Shown in pieces: positions 1 through 6,279 of a stretch of DNA of 7,100 nt. Source of the stretch: Gammaproteobacteria bacterium. Lineage in GTDB: Bacteria > Pseudomonadota > Gammaproteobacteria > Steroidobacterales > Steroidobacteraceae. The DNA lies in the NCBI GenBank assembly GCA_030043215.1, contig JASHYG010000126.1:1-7100 (forward strand), written 5' to 3'. The translations under genes and the position numbers were made by a program. The first letter of the stretch is position 1. Each line of letters begins with the position of its first letter. The notes under the pieces were generated by a model that worked only from the letters and a program-made list of their open reading frames with translations, searched no databases and was not told the DNA's origin.

Positions 1-128
1 AGGATTGCAATACGCCCTGGGCGCGGCGCGGTGTCGGCTCGGATCTCGGACCCGATAGATCCTGCGTCGGGGCGGACGAGCGCGAACCGTGAGAACTGCC
101 CAACTTGACGCGCGACGCCACCTAAATT

Positions 129-172
129 GGCCGCCGCCGAGGTGCGGCTCGGCGCGGAGTGCTTCGGCGGCC
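129..172 (-). terminator. Nested GC-rich inverted repeat, possible terminator of the esterase gene
   Basis: An 8-bp inverted repeat (GGCCGCCG at 129-136, CGGCGGCC at 165-172) encloses a smaller hairpin (CCGAG at 137-141, CTCGG at 148-152). It lies about 45 bp beyond the esterase stop codon. Read on the minus strand, the stem is followed only by a short AUUUA stretch and not a real U-tract, so a Rho-independent terminator is a weak inference. I see no convincing gene in the rest of 1-217. Confidence 0.22.
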
Positions 173-217
173 AGGGCCGGCTCGAGGGGAGCTTGCCGCT
201 CGCGGCGGGGCTGCGCC

Positions 218-1867
218 TTACTTTGCGTGCTTCTTCGCCTCTTCCCGCCGCCAGCGGAAATAGGCATCGATAGCTTTGATCTGCCGCAGGTTCGGCGCGG
301 GACCGGCGTGGGGACGAGCGTCGAGATATATGGCGGGCCGCGGCGATGTGTTGAACGCGGGCCAAGTCGGCAAGCCGGGGCCGTTCGGGTTGCCGGTTTT
401 TGCGAAGTTGACCCAGTAACTCTGCATCCGTTGCGCGAGGGCAACCTCGGCAGGTCCCGGAGGGCCGCTCAGACCCAAGGAACCGCACTGCTTGCAACTG
501 GTCAAGTTACCGAACACGTAGCCGATCTCGGCCGCGTGGCTCGGACCGAGCGCCGCCTGCGGCGAACGGCGGTCGAAGTAGTAGAAATAGGCCTTGCTTC
601 GGCCGTACGTCGTCTGTAATCGCGCCCACGACCAGGTGCCCCATGCGAAGACCGTATCCCGTAGGAGATCCCTCGCGGCCTGCTCCGCCTGCGCGTCCGT
701 CGCATGCGGATAGAGCGCAAGGATAGCGCTTGCATACCTACCGTAATCCGATCGGACATCCTCCTCGAATACCGCCGGCGTGATGCCTGACTGTACGAAC
801 AGGATCCCCTCGTCGGCATTGGTGCCGATGAGTACGGGCGTGTCGTTGAAGCGCCGCTGCTCGTACAGCGTGTATTCATCGCCCGGGAAGATGTGACCGT
901 CCACGACCGGCGAGAACCCATACGCGGGCTCCGATTCGTACGCCTTCTGAATCACGGCGGCCGGCAGCTGGCGAGCCGCGCCGATGCTGCTTGCACCCAG
1001 CCTCGCAAGGAAGCCCGCGCCGTACTGCTCTGCACTCGCAAGCGTGTGATTCAACTCGCCGCCTTGCGTGTCGATCAGCCCGCCAATCTCATGGCTGTGC
1101 TCGGCCGAGGTACCGATGGGCGATGATCCTACCGGAGAGAAGTTGCTGCCGCTCTCGCTGATCACGCGCTCGAACAGTCCGTGCGCTGCGGGCGAGGCGG
1201 CGAGGATGCTCACGGCAATGCCGCCGGCCGATTCGCCGAAAATCGTGACGTTCGCGGGATCCCCGCCAAACCGCGCGATGTTTTCCTTGACCCATTTCAG
1301 GCCCTGGATCATGTCTAGGATCCCGTAGTTGCCCGAGCCGCCGCCCGGCTCACGGGAAAGCTCAGGGTCAGCGAGAAACCCGAAGGCGCCCACCCGATAG
1401 GCGACGCTCACGAGGACGACGCCGCGATGCGCGAAATGCGCTCCGTCATAGACTGGAGCGCTCGTCTGCCCGGTGCTGAAGCCTCCGCCGTAAATCCATA
1501 CCATCACCGGCAGCTTCTCCCTCCCGGTTTGGGCCGGCGTCCACACGTTGAGGTACAGGCAATCCTCGCTGATGTCCGGCGGTGCTCCGAAGATTTTTGC
1601 GATATCCGGCTTTTGTATGCAGCTCGGAGCGAAGCGGTCGGTCCGCCTGATGCCCGTCCACGGCCGCACCGGCTGCGGAGACCGCCAGCGCAGCTCACCG
1701 ACCGGAGGAGCTGCAAACGGGATGCCCTTGAACGACGCGATACCGTCCGCGACCACGCCTTCGACGCGCCCGCCAGTCACGGAGACGACTCCGATCTGAG
1801 CCGTCGCAGGCCGCACACACAGCAGCGCCGCAACGGCGAGCGTCGCGCCAAGCCACAACACCTTCAT
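218..1867 (-). CDS. Secreted type-B carboxylesterase (alpha/beta-hydrolase, carboxylesterase/lipase family)
   Basis: Predicted serine hydrolase that cleaves carboxylic esters, 549 residues, close to the usual size of the cholinesterase-like type-B family. Residues 1-23 look like a Sec signal peptide (basic start, hydrophobic core, cleavage after ATA), so it should act in the periplasm or outside the cell. Visible motifs: oxyanion-hole GGGF at 127-130, nucleophile elbow GESAGG with Ser213, acid Glu353 in ADEG, and His444 in SHAAEIGYVFGN. This is a complete triad in the family order. Cys83 and Cys103 match the conserved N-terminal disulfide; a CKQC pair at 458-461 is extra. I chose the ATG at 1865-1867 because it begins the signal peptide and has a GAGAGG ribosome site just upstream. 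The open frame extends up to 2062, but that would bury the signal peptide and overlap the VOC gene. The substrate cannot be told from sequence. Confidence 0.93.
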   Translation of the reverse strand: MKVLWLGATLAVAALLCVRPATAQIGVVSVTGGRVEGVVADGIASFKGIPFAAPPVGELRWRSPQPVRPWTGIRRTDRFAPSCIQKPDIAKIFGAPPDISEDCLYLNVWTPAQTGREKLPVMVWIYGGGFSTGQTSAPVYDGAHFAHRGVVLVSVAYRVGAFGFLADPELSREPGGGSGNYGILDMIQGLKWVKENIARFGGDPANVTIFGESAGGIAVSILAASPAAHGLFERVISESGSNFSPVGSSPIGTSAEHSHEIGGLIDTQGGELNHTLASAEQYGAGFLARLGASSIGAARQLPAAVIQKAYESEPAYGFSPVVDGHIFPGDEYTLYEQRRFNDTPVLIGTNADEGILFVQSGITPAVFEEDVRSDYGRYASAILALYPHATDAQAEQAARDLLRDTVFAWGTWSWARLQTTYGRSKAYFYYFDRRSPQAALGPSHAAEIGYVFGNLTSCKQCGSLGLSGPPGPAEVALAQRMQSYWVNFAKTGNPNGPGLPTWPAFNTSPRPAIYLDARPHAGPAPNLRQIKAIDAYFRWRREEAKKHAK

Positions 1868-1920
1868 GTCGAGCCTCTCGTTCTTGCTTCTTGTCCCGCG
1901 GATGCCGCGGGTTGCGCGCG

Positions 1921-1948
1921 ATAGTACTCCAACCCACCCCTCCCCCAA
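1921..1948 (-). promoter_or_regulatory. Weak candidate promoter for the esterase
   Basis: On the minus strand a TACTAT hexamer (1921-1926) lies 16 bp downstream of TTGGGG (1943-1948), about 55 bp ahead of the esterase ATG. Both hexamers match the sigma-70 consensus only partly (4/6 and 3/6). The 161-bp gap between the VOC stop and the esterase start leaves room for such a promoter, but co-transcription from the VOC gene is also possible. Confidence 0.22.
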
Positions 1949-2028
1949 TTCCGGAAGGCGATCGATCGTCGTCTTGCGAGCGCCGCCCAGGGGCCGTATT
2001 GCGGCAGAGAGCCGGACGATGTGTGGGG

Positions 2029-2469
2029 CTATCGCCCGTCGCTTCTCTGGTGATCGAACCACATCGCTTCGAGCTTATTTCCATCTGGATCGACTACGAA
2101 GGCTGCGTAGTAGCCCGGATCGTAATCGGGCCGATAGCCCGGCGCTCCATTGTCGGTTGCGCCGGCTGCCAGAGCCGCCAGATGGAATGCATCTACTGCG
2201 CCGGCATCGGGAGCGTGAAACGCCACGTGTATGCCGCTACCCGGGTGCGGGGCCGCGCCAGCAAGAGGGATGTTGGTCCAGAGCTCCGGGAAGTGCAGGC
2301 CCCATCCGAGCGAGGTAATTTTACCCCCCTCCTTCACTTCGTAGAGGAGCCCAAAACCAAGGGGAGACAGGACGGCACTGTAAAATCGCCGCGAACGCTC
2401 GATGTCACGTACACCGAGCGAGACGTGGTAGATCGCGCGAACTTTCCCCTGGTTTTCGAAAATGTCCAT
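2029..2469 (-). CDS. VOC family protein (glyoxalase/bleomycin-resistance/extradiol dioxygenase fold)
   Basis: Small protein of 146 residues from the ATG at 2469; a GTG at 2478 in the same frame would add three residues. Neither start has a clear Shine-Dalgarno sequence. The fold is read from two betaalphabetabetabeta-type halves. The first opens with AIYHVSLGVRDIERSRRFY, the classic start of a VOC module. The second has SGIHVAFHAPDAGAVDAFH followed by FVVDPDGNKLEAMW, the usual closing strand. Numbered from the GTG, candidate metal ligands are His18, His84 and Glu137, in the positions expected for the family. VOC members include glyoxalase I, ring-cleaving dioxygenases, epimerases and antibiotic-binding proteins. 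Nothing here selects among them. The gene points the same way as the esterase with 161 bp between them, so a shared transcript is possible but unproven. No signal peptide is seen, so it is probably cytoplasmic. Confidence 0.88.
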   Translation of the reverse strand: MDIFENQGKVRAIYHVSLGVRDIERSRRFYSAVLSPLGFGLLYEVKEGGKITSLGWGLHFPELWTNIPLAGAAPHPGSGIHVAFHAPDAGAVDAFHLAALAAGATDNGAPGYRPDYDPGYYAAFVVDPDGNKLEAMWFDHQRSDGR

Positions 2470-2519
2470 GGTGGGCACTGGCGATCAGGCTGCGAGCCGG
2501 AAGGGACGGGAACTGCACG

Positions 2520-2550
2520 GTCCGCTCGAACGGACGTCACACACGCGTGT
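2520..2550. repeat. Two adjacent short palindromes upstream of the VOC gene
   Basis: GTCCG-CTCGAA-CGGAC (2520-2535) is followed by the perfect 10-bp palindrome ACACGCGTGT (2541-2550). They lie 50-80 bp upstream of the VOC start in a 252-bp non-coding stretch between that gene and the tRNA. Their centres are 18 bp apart. They could be an operator, but in GC-rich DNA short dyads also occur by chance. I see no other feature in this stretch and no clear -10/-35 pair for the VOC gene. Confidence 0.25.
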
Positions 2551-2724
2551 CACCAACGTGGTCTCAGTGATGGCTGATGCCGCCGATAGAGCCAGCATCG
2601 TGGGAACCCATAGCACCGTGATGTGACCCGATGAGGCCGGAATGCGACAGCGACACCGATGCTGCGAGCGAGCATGCGTACACCTGCCTACCCATGTCGT
2701 CGGAATAGACAACCGGAGACGTCG

Positions 2725-2798
2725 CGCGCCCGGAGGGATTCGAACCCCCGACCCTCAGGTTCGAAGCCTGATGCTCTATCCAGCTGAGCTACGGGCGC
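2725..2798 (-). tRNA. tRNA-Arg (anticodon UCG)
   Basis: The minus strand folds as a full cloverleaf of 74 nt up to the discriminator base. The acceptor stem pairs GCGCCCG with CGGGCGC (2792-2798 with 2726-2732). The D-arm contains AGCTCAGCTGGATAGAGC. The anticodon stem is TCAGG/CCTGA with loop CTTCGAA, which places TCG (revcomp of 2762-2764) at positions 34-36. The T-arm has GGTTCGAATCC. It should read the Arg codon CGA. The discriminator is G at 2725. The next three bases read CGA instead of CCA, so the 3' CCA is not encoded and would have to be added by tRNA nucleotidyltransferase. Confidence 0.97.
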
Positions 2799-2807
2799 GG
2801 CTGGAAG

Positions 2808-2813
2808 ATCTTA
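2808..2813 (-). promoter_or_regulatory. Possible -10 element for tRNA-Arg
   Basis: On the minus strand TAAGAT lies 9 bp ahead of the mature tRNA 5' end, which suits a start site with a very short leader. It matches TATAAT at four of six positions. I find no convincing -35 hexamer at the expected distance (near 2831-2836 the minus strand reads TATCCG), so this is only a suggestion. Confidence 0.25.
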
Positions 2814-2926
2814 CGGAGATTCCGACCCCACGGATACTCGGACTCGGAACCCGTCTCGGGGTCGGGAGTGGAGATCCGCGCAGCCACGACCGTGAACGCG
2901 CGAGCTTCCGTTGGCGGCGAGGCCTA

Positions 2927-2951
2927 CCGGACCGCGCCGGAGCCGGTCCGG
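2927..2951. repeat. Strong 8-bp hairpin in the tRNA / small exported protein spacer
   Basis: CCGGACCG (2927-2934) and CGGTCCGG (2944-2951) form a perfect 8-bp inverted repeat with a 9-nt loop. It sits about 65 bp upstream of the small exported protein gene. No T-tract follows on either strand, so it does not look like a terminator. It may be an operator, an RNA structure in the leader, or chance in GC-rich DNA. The rest of 2799-2998 shows no gene. Confidence 0.35.
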
Positions 2952-2998
2952 CCGCAGAGCCCCCTCTCCGCCTCCCGCAAAATCGCATAAGATAGGGC

Positions 2999-3005
2999 GA
3001 GGAGG
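2999..3005 (+). promoter_or_regulatory. Strong Shine-Dalgarno for the 131-aa exported protein
   Basis: GAGGAGG lies 9 nt before the ATG at 3015. It is the best ribosome binding site in the window and fixes that start. It also suggests this small protein is made in quantity relative to the moeA and moaA genes, whose sites are weak. Confidence 0.8.
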
Positions 3006-3014
3006 AACCCTAAA

Positions 3015-3410
3015 ATGAAAAGTCTTTCGATGATCTTGGTTCTTGCGGCATTCGCGGGGGGAACGGCGTATGCGGACTGCAGCTATCCGAAGGCCCCTGA
3101 TCACATCCCCGACGGCAGCACGGCGACCCTCCAGGAGATGCTGGCTGGACAGTCGGCCTTTCAGGCCTACAACGCCGAGGTCAAGGCTTATCAAGACTGC
3201 CTGAGGCTCGAGCACGATCAGGCCCTCTCCACCTCGGATCCGAGCAAGATGACGCCGGATCAGAAGGCGGCTTATGACAAGCAGAAGGCCGAGCTCGACA
3301 ACGTTCTGATCCAGAAGAACGATGCGGCTGTCGATGCGGCGACCGCCGTGACGAACCGCTTCAACGACCAGGTGAAGATCTACAAGGAGAAGCACCAGAA
3401 CAAGAGCTGA
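3015..3410 (+). CDS. Small exported helical protein of unknown function
   Basis: 131 residues. I do not recognise a named family. Residues 1-20 form a clear Sec signal peptide with a cleavage site after AYA, giving a mature protein of about 111 residues in the periplasm. There is no lipobox cysteine ahead of the cut and no other membrane segment. The mature part begins DCSYPKAPDHIPDG and is then almost wholly alpha-helical and charged, rich in Ala, Lys, Asp and Gln, with probable coiled-coil stretches at about 38-70 and 80-125. Cys22 and Cys62 are the only cysteines and could form a disulfide after export. From memory, similar Cys-x-Tyr-Pro proteins with a second Cys in a YxxCL context occur in other gammaproteobacteria; this is recollection, not a search result. 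It lies 33 bp ahead of moeA on the same strand and may share its transcript. A role in molybdenum metabolism is not supported by the sequence itself. Confidence 0.85.
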   Translation: MKSLSMILVLAAFAGGTAYADCSYPKAPDHIPDGSTATLQEMLAGQSAFQAYNAEVKAYQDCLRLEHDQALSTSDPSKMTPDQKAAYDKQKAELDNVLIQKNDAAVDAATAVTNRFNDQVKIYKEKHQNKS

Positions 3411-3443
3411 GGGTCGCCGCCGCGTCAACTGGAGTGCCTGGGC

Positions 3444-4643
3444 GTGCTCTCCATCGCGGAGGCCGAGCGGCTGATCGGGCAGCACCTACCCTGTCTGCCG
3501 ATCGAGTCCCTGCCGCTCGCTCAGTGCTCCGGGGCGGTGCTGCGGGAAAACATCTATTCCGAGCGGGATCAGCCGCCGTTCGACCGCGTCGTCATGGACG
3601 GCATCGCGCTCGACAGCGCTGCGACCCGCGAGGGGATGTGGCGGCTGCGCATCCAGGCCGTGCAGGCGGCGGGGGACCCGCCTCTCACCCTCGCCTCGCG
3701 AGCCTCCTGTATCGAGGTGATGACCGGCGCAGTCCTTCCGGGCGGTTGTGACGCGGTCGTCCCCGTCGAGCAGATCTCGGTCGCCGACGGCGAAGCCCGG
3801 CTCCAGGAGGGCTCGGCCGTCCAGCCCTGGCAACACGTGCACAGGCGTGGGAGCGATACCCAGCAGGGCTCGCTCCTGCTCGCGGCCGGTACACGACTCA
3901 CGGCGCCGGAGGTCGCCATCGCGGCCTCCGCCGGCGCGGCACGCATCCGCGTGAGCCACCAGCCGGCCCTTGCCGTCATCTCGACCGGAAACGAGCTGGT
4001 GGAGCCCGGAGAGGCGCTGCTACCCCATCAGATCCGTCGCTCGAACGTCTATGGCATCATCGCGGCCCTCAGGTGCCATGGATTTCAGCGGGTCGCCGAG
4101 GACCACGTACGCGACGACGCCCAGGCGCTGAGGAGCCGCCTTCGGTTCCACCTCGATACGCACGATGTCCTCATCCTGAGCGGCGGTGTGTCCGCCGGCC
4201 GCTTCGACCTCGTGCCGCGCGTGCTGACTGAGCTCGGAGCCCGGACCATCTTCCATCGCGTGGCGCAGCGGCCCGGCCGGCCGCTCTGGTTCGGCATCGC
4301 GCCCACGGGCGCCGCCGTGTTTGCCTTGCCCGGTAATCCCGTCTCGACGCTGGTGTGCCTCCGGCGCTATGTCATCCCGGCACTGTTCGCCGCCATGGGA
4401 CAGGGTCCGGTGAGGCCGGAGAGGATCGCGCTCGCCGGCAAGCTCGAGGTCACGGCGGAGCTTGCCACATTCCTCCCGGTGCGCGCGGATGTCGACGATG
4501 AGGGGCTAGCGTGGGCTGTGCCGTGTCCCACGAACGGCTCGGGCGACTTCGTCTCGCTCGGTGGAACCGAAGGGTTCGTCGAGCTGCCCCCCGGCCCCGC
4601 CACGCTTCCGAGAGGATTCGTCACGCGGCTGTATCGCTGGTGA
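3444..4643 (+). CDS. moeA: Molybdopterin molybdenumtransferase MoeA
   Basis: Cytoplasmic enzyme that inserts molybdate into adenylylated molybdopterin, releasing AMP, to give Moco. Length is 399 residues, normal for MoeA. Visible family signatures: VVMDGIA at 49-55 (Asp52), GAVLPGGCDAVVPVEQ at 95-110, RRGSD near 134-138, STGNELVEPGE then HQIRRSN at 180-201 (MoCF-binding-like domain, Glu184), LSGGVSAGRFD at 245-255, RPGRPLWFG at 276-284 and ALPGNPVSTLV at 294-304. The C-terminal beta domain carries NGSGDFVSLGGTEGFVELP at 364-382, matching the usual SSxxLxSL..ANGLxxLP pattern. The start is GTG with GGAG 9 nt upstream; there is no in-frame ATG before the conserved core. It is the first Moco gene of the cluster, with a 61-bp gap to moaA. 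The acidic residues expected for molybdate and Mg binding look intact. Confidence 0.96.
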   Translation: MLSIAEAERLIGQHLPCLPIESLPLAQCSGAVLRENIYSERDQPPFDRVVMDGIALDSAATREGMWRLRIQAVQAAGDPPLTLASRASCIEVMTGAVLPGGCDAVVPVEQISVADGEARLQEGSAVQPWQHVHRRGSDTQQGSLLLAAGTRLTAPEVAIAASAGAARIRVSHQPALAVISTGNELVEPGEALLPHQIRRSNVYGIIAALRCHGFQRVAEDHVRDDAQALRSRLRFHLDTHDVLILSGGVSAGRFDLVPRVLTELGARTIFHRVAQRPGRPLWFGIAPTGAAVFALPGNPVSTLVCLRRYVIPALFAAMGQGPVRPERIALAGKLEVTAELATFLPVRADVDDEGLAWAVPCPTNGSGDFVSLGGTEGFVELPPGPATLPRGFVTRLYRW

Positions 4644-4652
4644 CGGCCGTGA

Positions 4653-4681
4653 TCTTCTCCGCTCCGCGCAGGTCCTATGAT
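4653..4681 (+). promoter_or_regulatory. Possible promoter ahead of moaA
   Basis: In the 61-bp gap between moeA and moaA, TATGAT (4676-4681) matches the -10 consensus at five of six positions. It lies 23 bp before the moaA ATG. The hexamer 17 bp upstream (TCTTCT at 4653-4658) is a poor -35. It could give moaA-moaC-mobA/moaD a separate start of transcription in addition to readthrough from moeA. Confidence 0.28.
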
Positions 4682-4704
4682 TAACTGAGCGACCGAGCAC
4701 CCCC

Positions 4705-5760
4705 ATGCCGCCTCCCGCAGAAGTCGTCCTCCCCCTCGGCGTGCCGCGCCCCCGCGACACCTTCCAGCGTCCTTTGCGCGACCTGCGCATCTCGGTCATG
4801 GACCGGTGCAACTTTCGTTGCCCGTACTGCATGCCCCGGGAGCAGTTCCACGAGGCTTACCGGTTCTTGAAATCCACCGAGCGGCTCTCCTTCGACGAGA
4901 TCGTGCGGCTCACGCGGCTCTTCGTGCGTCTCGGTGCACGGAAGCTCCGCCTCACCGGCGGAGAGCCGCTGCTGCGCGCGAACCTCGCCGACCTCATCGG
5001 CGATCTGACGAACATTCCCGGCGTCGAGGACGTGGCCCTCACGACGAACGGCGTCCTGCTCGCCAGGCACGCCGCGGAGCTCAAGGCCGCGGGCTTGCAT
5101 CGCATCACCGTGAGCGTCGACAGCCTGGATCCGGCGGTGTTTGCCCGCATGAGCGGGGGCTTCGGCGGCATCGACGAGGTGCTCGACGGCATCGACCATG
5201 CGCTGCGGGCCGGCCTTGCGCCCATCAAGATCAACGCGGTGGTGCAGCGCGGCGTCAACGACCATGACGCCGTGAGCCTCGTCGAGCGTTTCCGGGGCAC
5301 AGGCGTGATCGTCAGATTCATCGAGTACATGGACGTGGGAAACCGCAATCACTGGCAGCCGGAGCTGGTCGTCCCGTCCAAGGAGCTGGTCGCGCGCATC
5401 GGCGAGCGCTGGCCGCTCGCGCCCCGCGAGCGCAACTATCGCGGCGAGGTGGCGGAGCGCTACGCCTTTGCCGACGGCCAGGGCGAGGTCGGCTTCATCT
5501 CCTCGGTGACCCAGCCCTTCTGCGGCGACTGCTCGCGGGCCCGCCTATCCTCCGACGGCATCCTCTACACCTGCCTGTTCGCAACGCACGGAACCAGCCT
5601 GCGCGATGTGCTGCGCGCCGGCGCGAGCGACGAGGAGCTGACCGAGCTCATCCGGCGGATCTGGGTCGCGCGCTCCGACCGCTACAGCGAGCTGCGGGCG
5701 AGCCTGCGCCGCTCCTCCGGCGAGCAGCGCAAGATCGAGATGTACTACATAGGGGGGTGA
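4705..5760 (+). CDS. moaA: GTP 3',8-cyclase MoaA (radical SAM)
   Basis: First enzyme of Moco synthesis: with S-adenosylmethionine it turns GTP into 3',8-cyclo-7,8-dihydro-GTP in the cytoplasm. The 351-residue length is typical (about 330-350). The radical-SAM cluster is CNFRCPYC with Cys35, Cys39 and Cys42, preceded by LRISVMDR as in the family. LRLTGGEPLLR at 81-91 is the SAM-binding GGEP motif. The second, GTP-binding 4Fe-4S cluster is Cys273, Cys276 and Cys290, in FCGDCSRARLSSDG and LYTCLF. The protein ends YYIGG; the conserved C-terminal Gly-Gly tail is needed for catalysis in characterised MoaA enzymes. The ATG at 4705 gives a normal N-terminus, but the ribosome site is weak (no clean AGGAG). 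The stop codon abuts the GTG of moaC, so the two are surely co-transcribed. Confidence 0.98.
   Translation: MPPPAEVVLPLGVPRPRDTFQRPLRDLRISVMDRCNFRCPYCMPREQFHEAYRFLKSTERLSFDEIVRLTRLFVRLGARKLRLTGGEPLLRANLADLIGDLTNIPGVEDVALTTNGVLLARHAAELKAAGLHRITVSVDSLDPAVFARMSGGFGGIDEVLDGIDHALRAGLAPIKINAVVQRGVNDHDAVSLVERFRGTGVIVRFIEYMDVGNRNHWQPELVVPSKELVARIGERWPLAPRERNYRGEVAERYAFADGQGEVGFISSVTQPFCGDCSRARLSSDGILYTCLFATHGTSLRDVLRAGASDEELTELIRRIWVARSDRYSELRASLRRSSGEQRKIEMYYIGG
5751..5757 (+). promoter_or_regulatory. moaC ribosome binding site inside the end of moaA
   Basis: AGGGGGG lies 3-5 nt before the GTG of moaC and overlaps the last codons of moaA, which encode its conserved Gly-Gly tail. It supports the GTG start at 5761, since no other start precedes the conserved LTHLDA motif. 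The overlap suggests translational coupling of moaA and moaC. Confidence 0.7.
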
Positions 5761-6279
5761 GTGAAAACACCTCGTCTCACCCATCTCGACGCGCGCAAGC
5801 GCCCGACCATGGTCGACGTGGGCACCAAGGAGGTGACTCACCGGACGGCGACCGCCGAGGCGCGGATTCTCCTTCCGCGGAGCGTCCTGCTCGCGCTGCG
5901 CCGGTCGGGCCACCGCACCAAGAAGGGCCCCATCTTCGACACCGCCATCATCGCGGGAGTCCTCGCGGCGAAGCGCACGCCGGAGCTGATCCCCTTCTGC
6001 CACCCCATCGCCCTCGAGAACTGCGCCGTGGAGATCGAGCCGGCGCCCGGCGGCCTGCGCATCCGCTGCACCGTGTCCGTCCACCACCGCACCGGGGTCG
6101 AGATGGAAGCGCTCACCGGCGCCTTCGCCGCTGCGCTCACGATCTACGATATGTGCAAAGCGCTCTCCCACGATATCGAGATCTCCGGCGTCCGGCTGCT
6201 CGCCAAATCGGGCGGCCGCCGCAATTTTCGCCGTGGTTCGACCGGCTCGCGCCGGCGGCCTTACAATCGGGGGTCATGA
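5761..6279 (+). CDS. moaC: Cyclic pyranopterin monophosphate synthase MoaC
   Basis: Second enzyme of Moco synthesis: it rearranges 3',8-cyclo-dihydro-GTP from MoaA into cyclic pyranopterin monophosphate, as a cytoplasmic oligomer. It has 172 residues. Family signatures run in order: LTHLDARKRPTMVDVGTKEVTHRTATA (positions 6-32), KKGPIFDTAIIAGVLAAKRT ending at 73, ELIPFCHPI at 75-83, TGVEMEALTG at 111-120 and LTIYDMCKA at 126-134. The residues expected in the active site are present: Lys55, His81, Glu114, Glu116, Asp130 and Lys133. The start is GTG immediately after the moaA stop. The gene ends in an ATGA overlap with the next gene. After the conserved KSGG (149-152) there is an Arg-rich tail of 20 residues with eight arginines, unlike the short tail I know from the E. 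coli protein. Confidence 0.97.
   Translation: MKTPRLTHLDARKRPTMVDVGTKEVTHRTATAEARILLPRSVLLALRRSGHRTKKGPIFDTAIIAGVLAAKRTPELIPFCHPIALENCAVEIEPAPGGLRIRCTVSVHHRTGVEMEALTGAFAAALTIYDMCKALSHDIEISGVRLLAKSGGRRNFRRGSTGSRRRPYNRGS

Noticed and set aside
89..619. Plus-strand frame of 176 residues
   Set aside because: Mostly antisense to the C-terminal part of the esterase, Arg-rich composition typical of shadow frames in GC-rich DNA.
1868..2062. Longer 614-residue esterase start
   Set aside because: It would place 65 residues ahead of a clear signal peptide and overlap the VOC gene by 34 bp; the ATG at 1867 has its own GAGAGG site.
2469..2725. tRNA-Arg as an integration site for a mobile element
   Set aside because: No integrase, and I could see no direct repeat of the tRNA 3' end within the window; only a wider view could revive it.
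2642..2995. Plus-strand frame of 117 residues across the tRNA
   Set aside because: Its GGIRTPDPQ...LYPAELRA stretch is the well-known false translation of the antisense of a tRNA gene; no ribosome site or family match.
2811..3485. Minus-strand frame of 224 residues opposite the exported protein
   Set aside because: Antisense to a gene with a strong Shine-Dalgarno and signal peptide; no recognisable domain.
4681..5352. Long minus-strand frames opposite moaA, and similar ones opposite moaC and mobA/moaD
   Set aside because: Long open antisense frames are expected from GC-rich codon bias; the plus-strand genes have complete family motifs.
6262..6267. TACAAT as a -10 element for mobA/moaD
   Set aside because: It lies only 8 bp before the ATG, inside moaC, with coupling by ATGA overlap already explaining expression.
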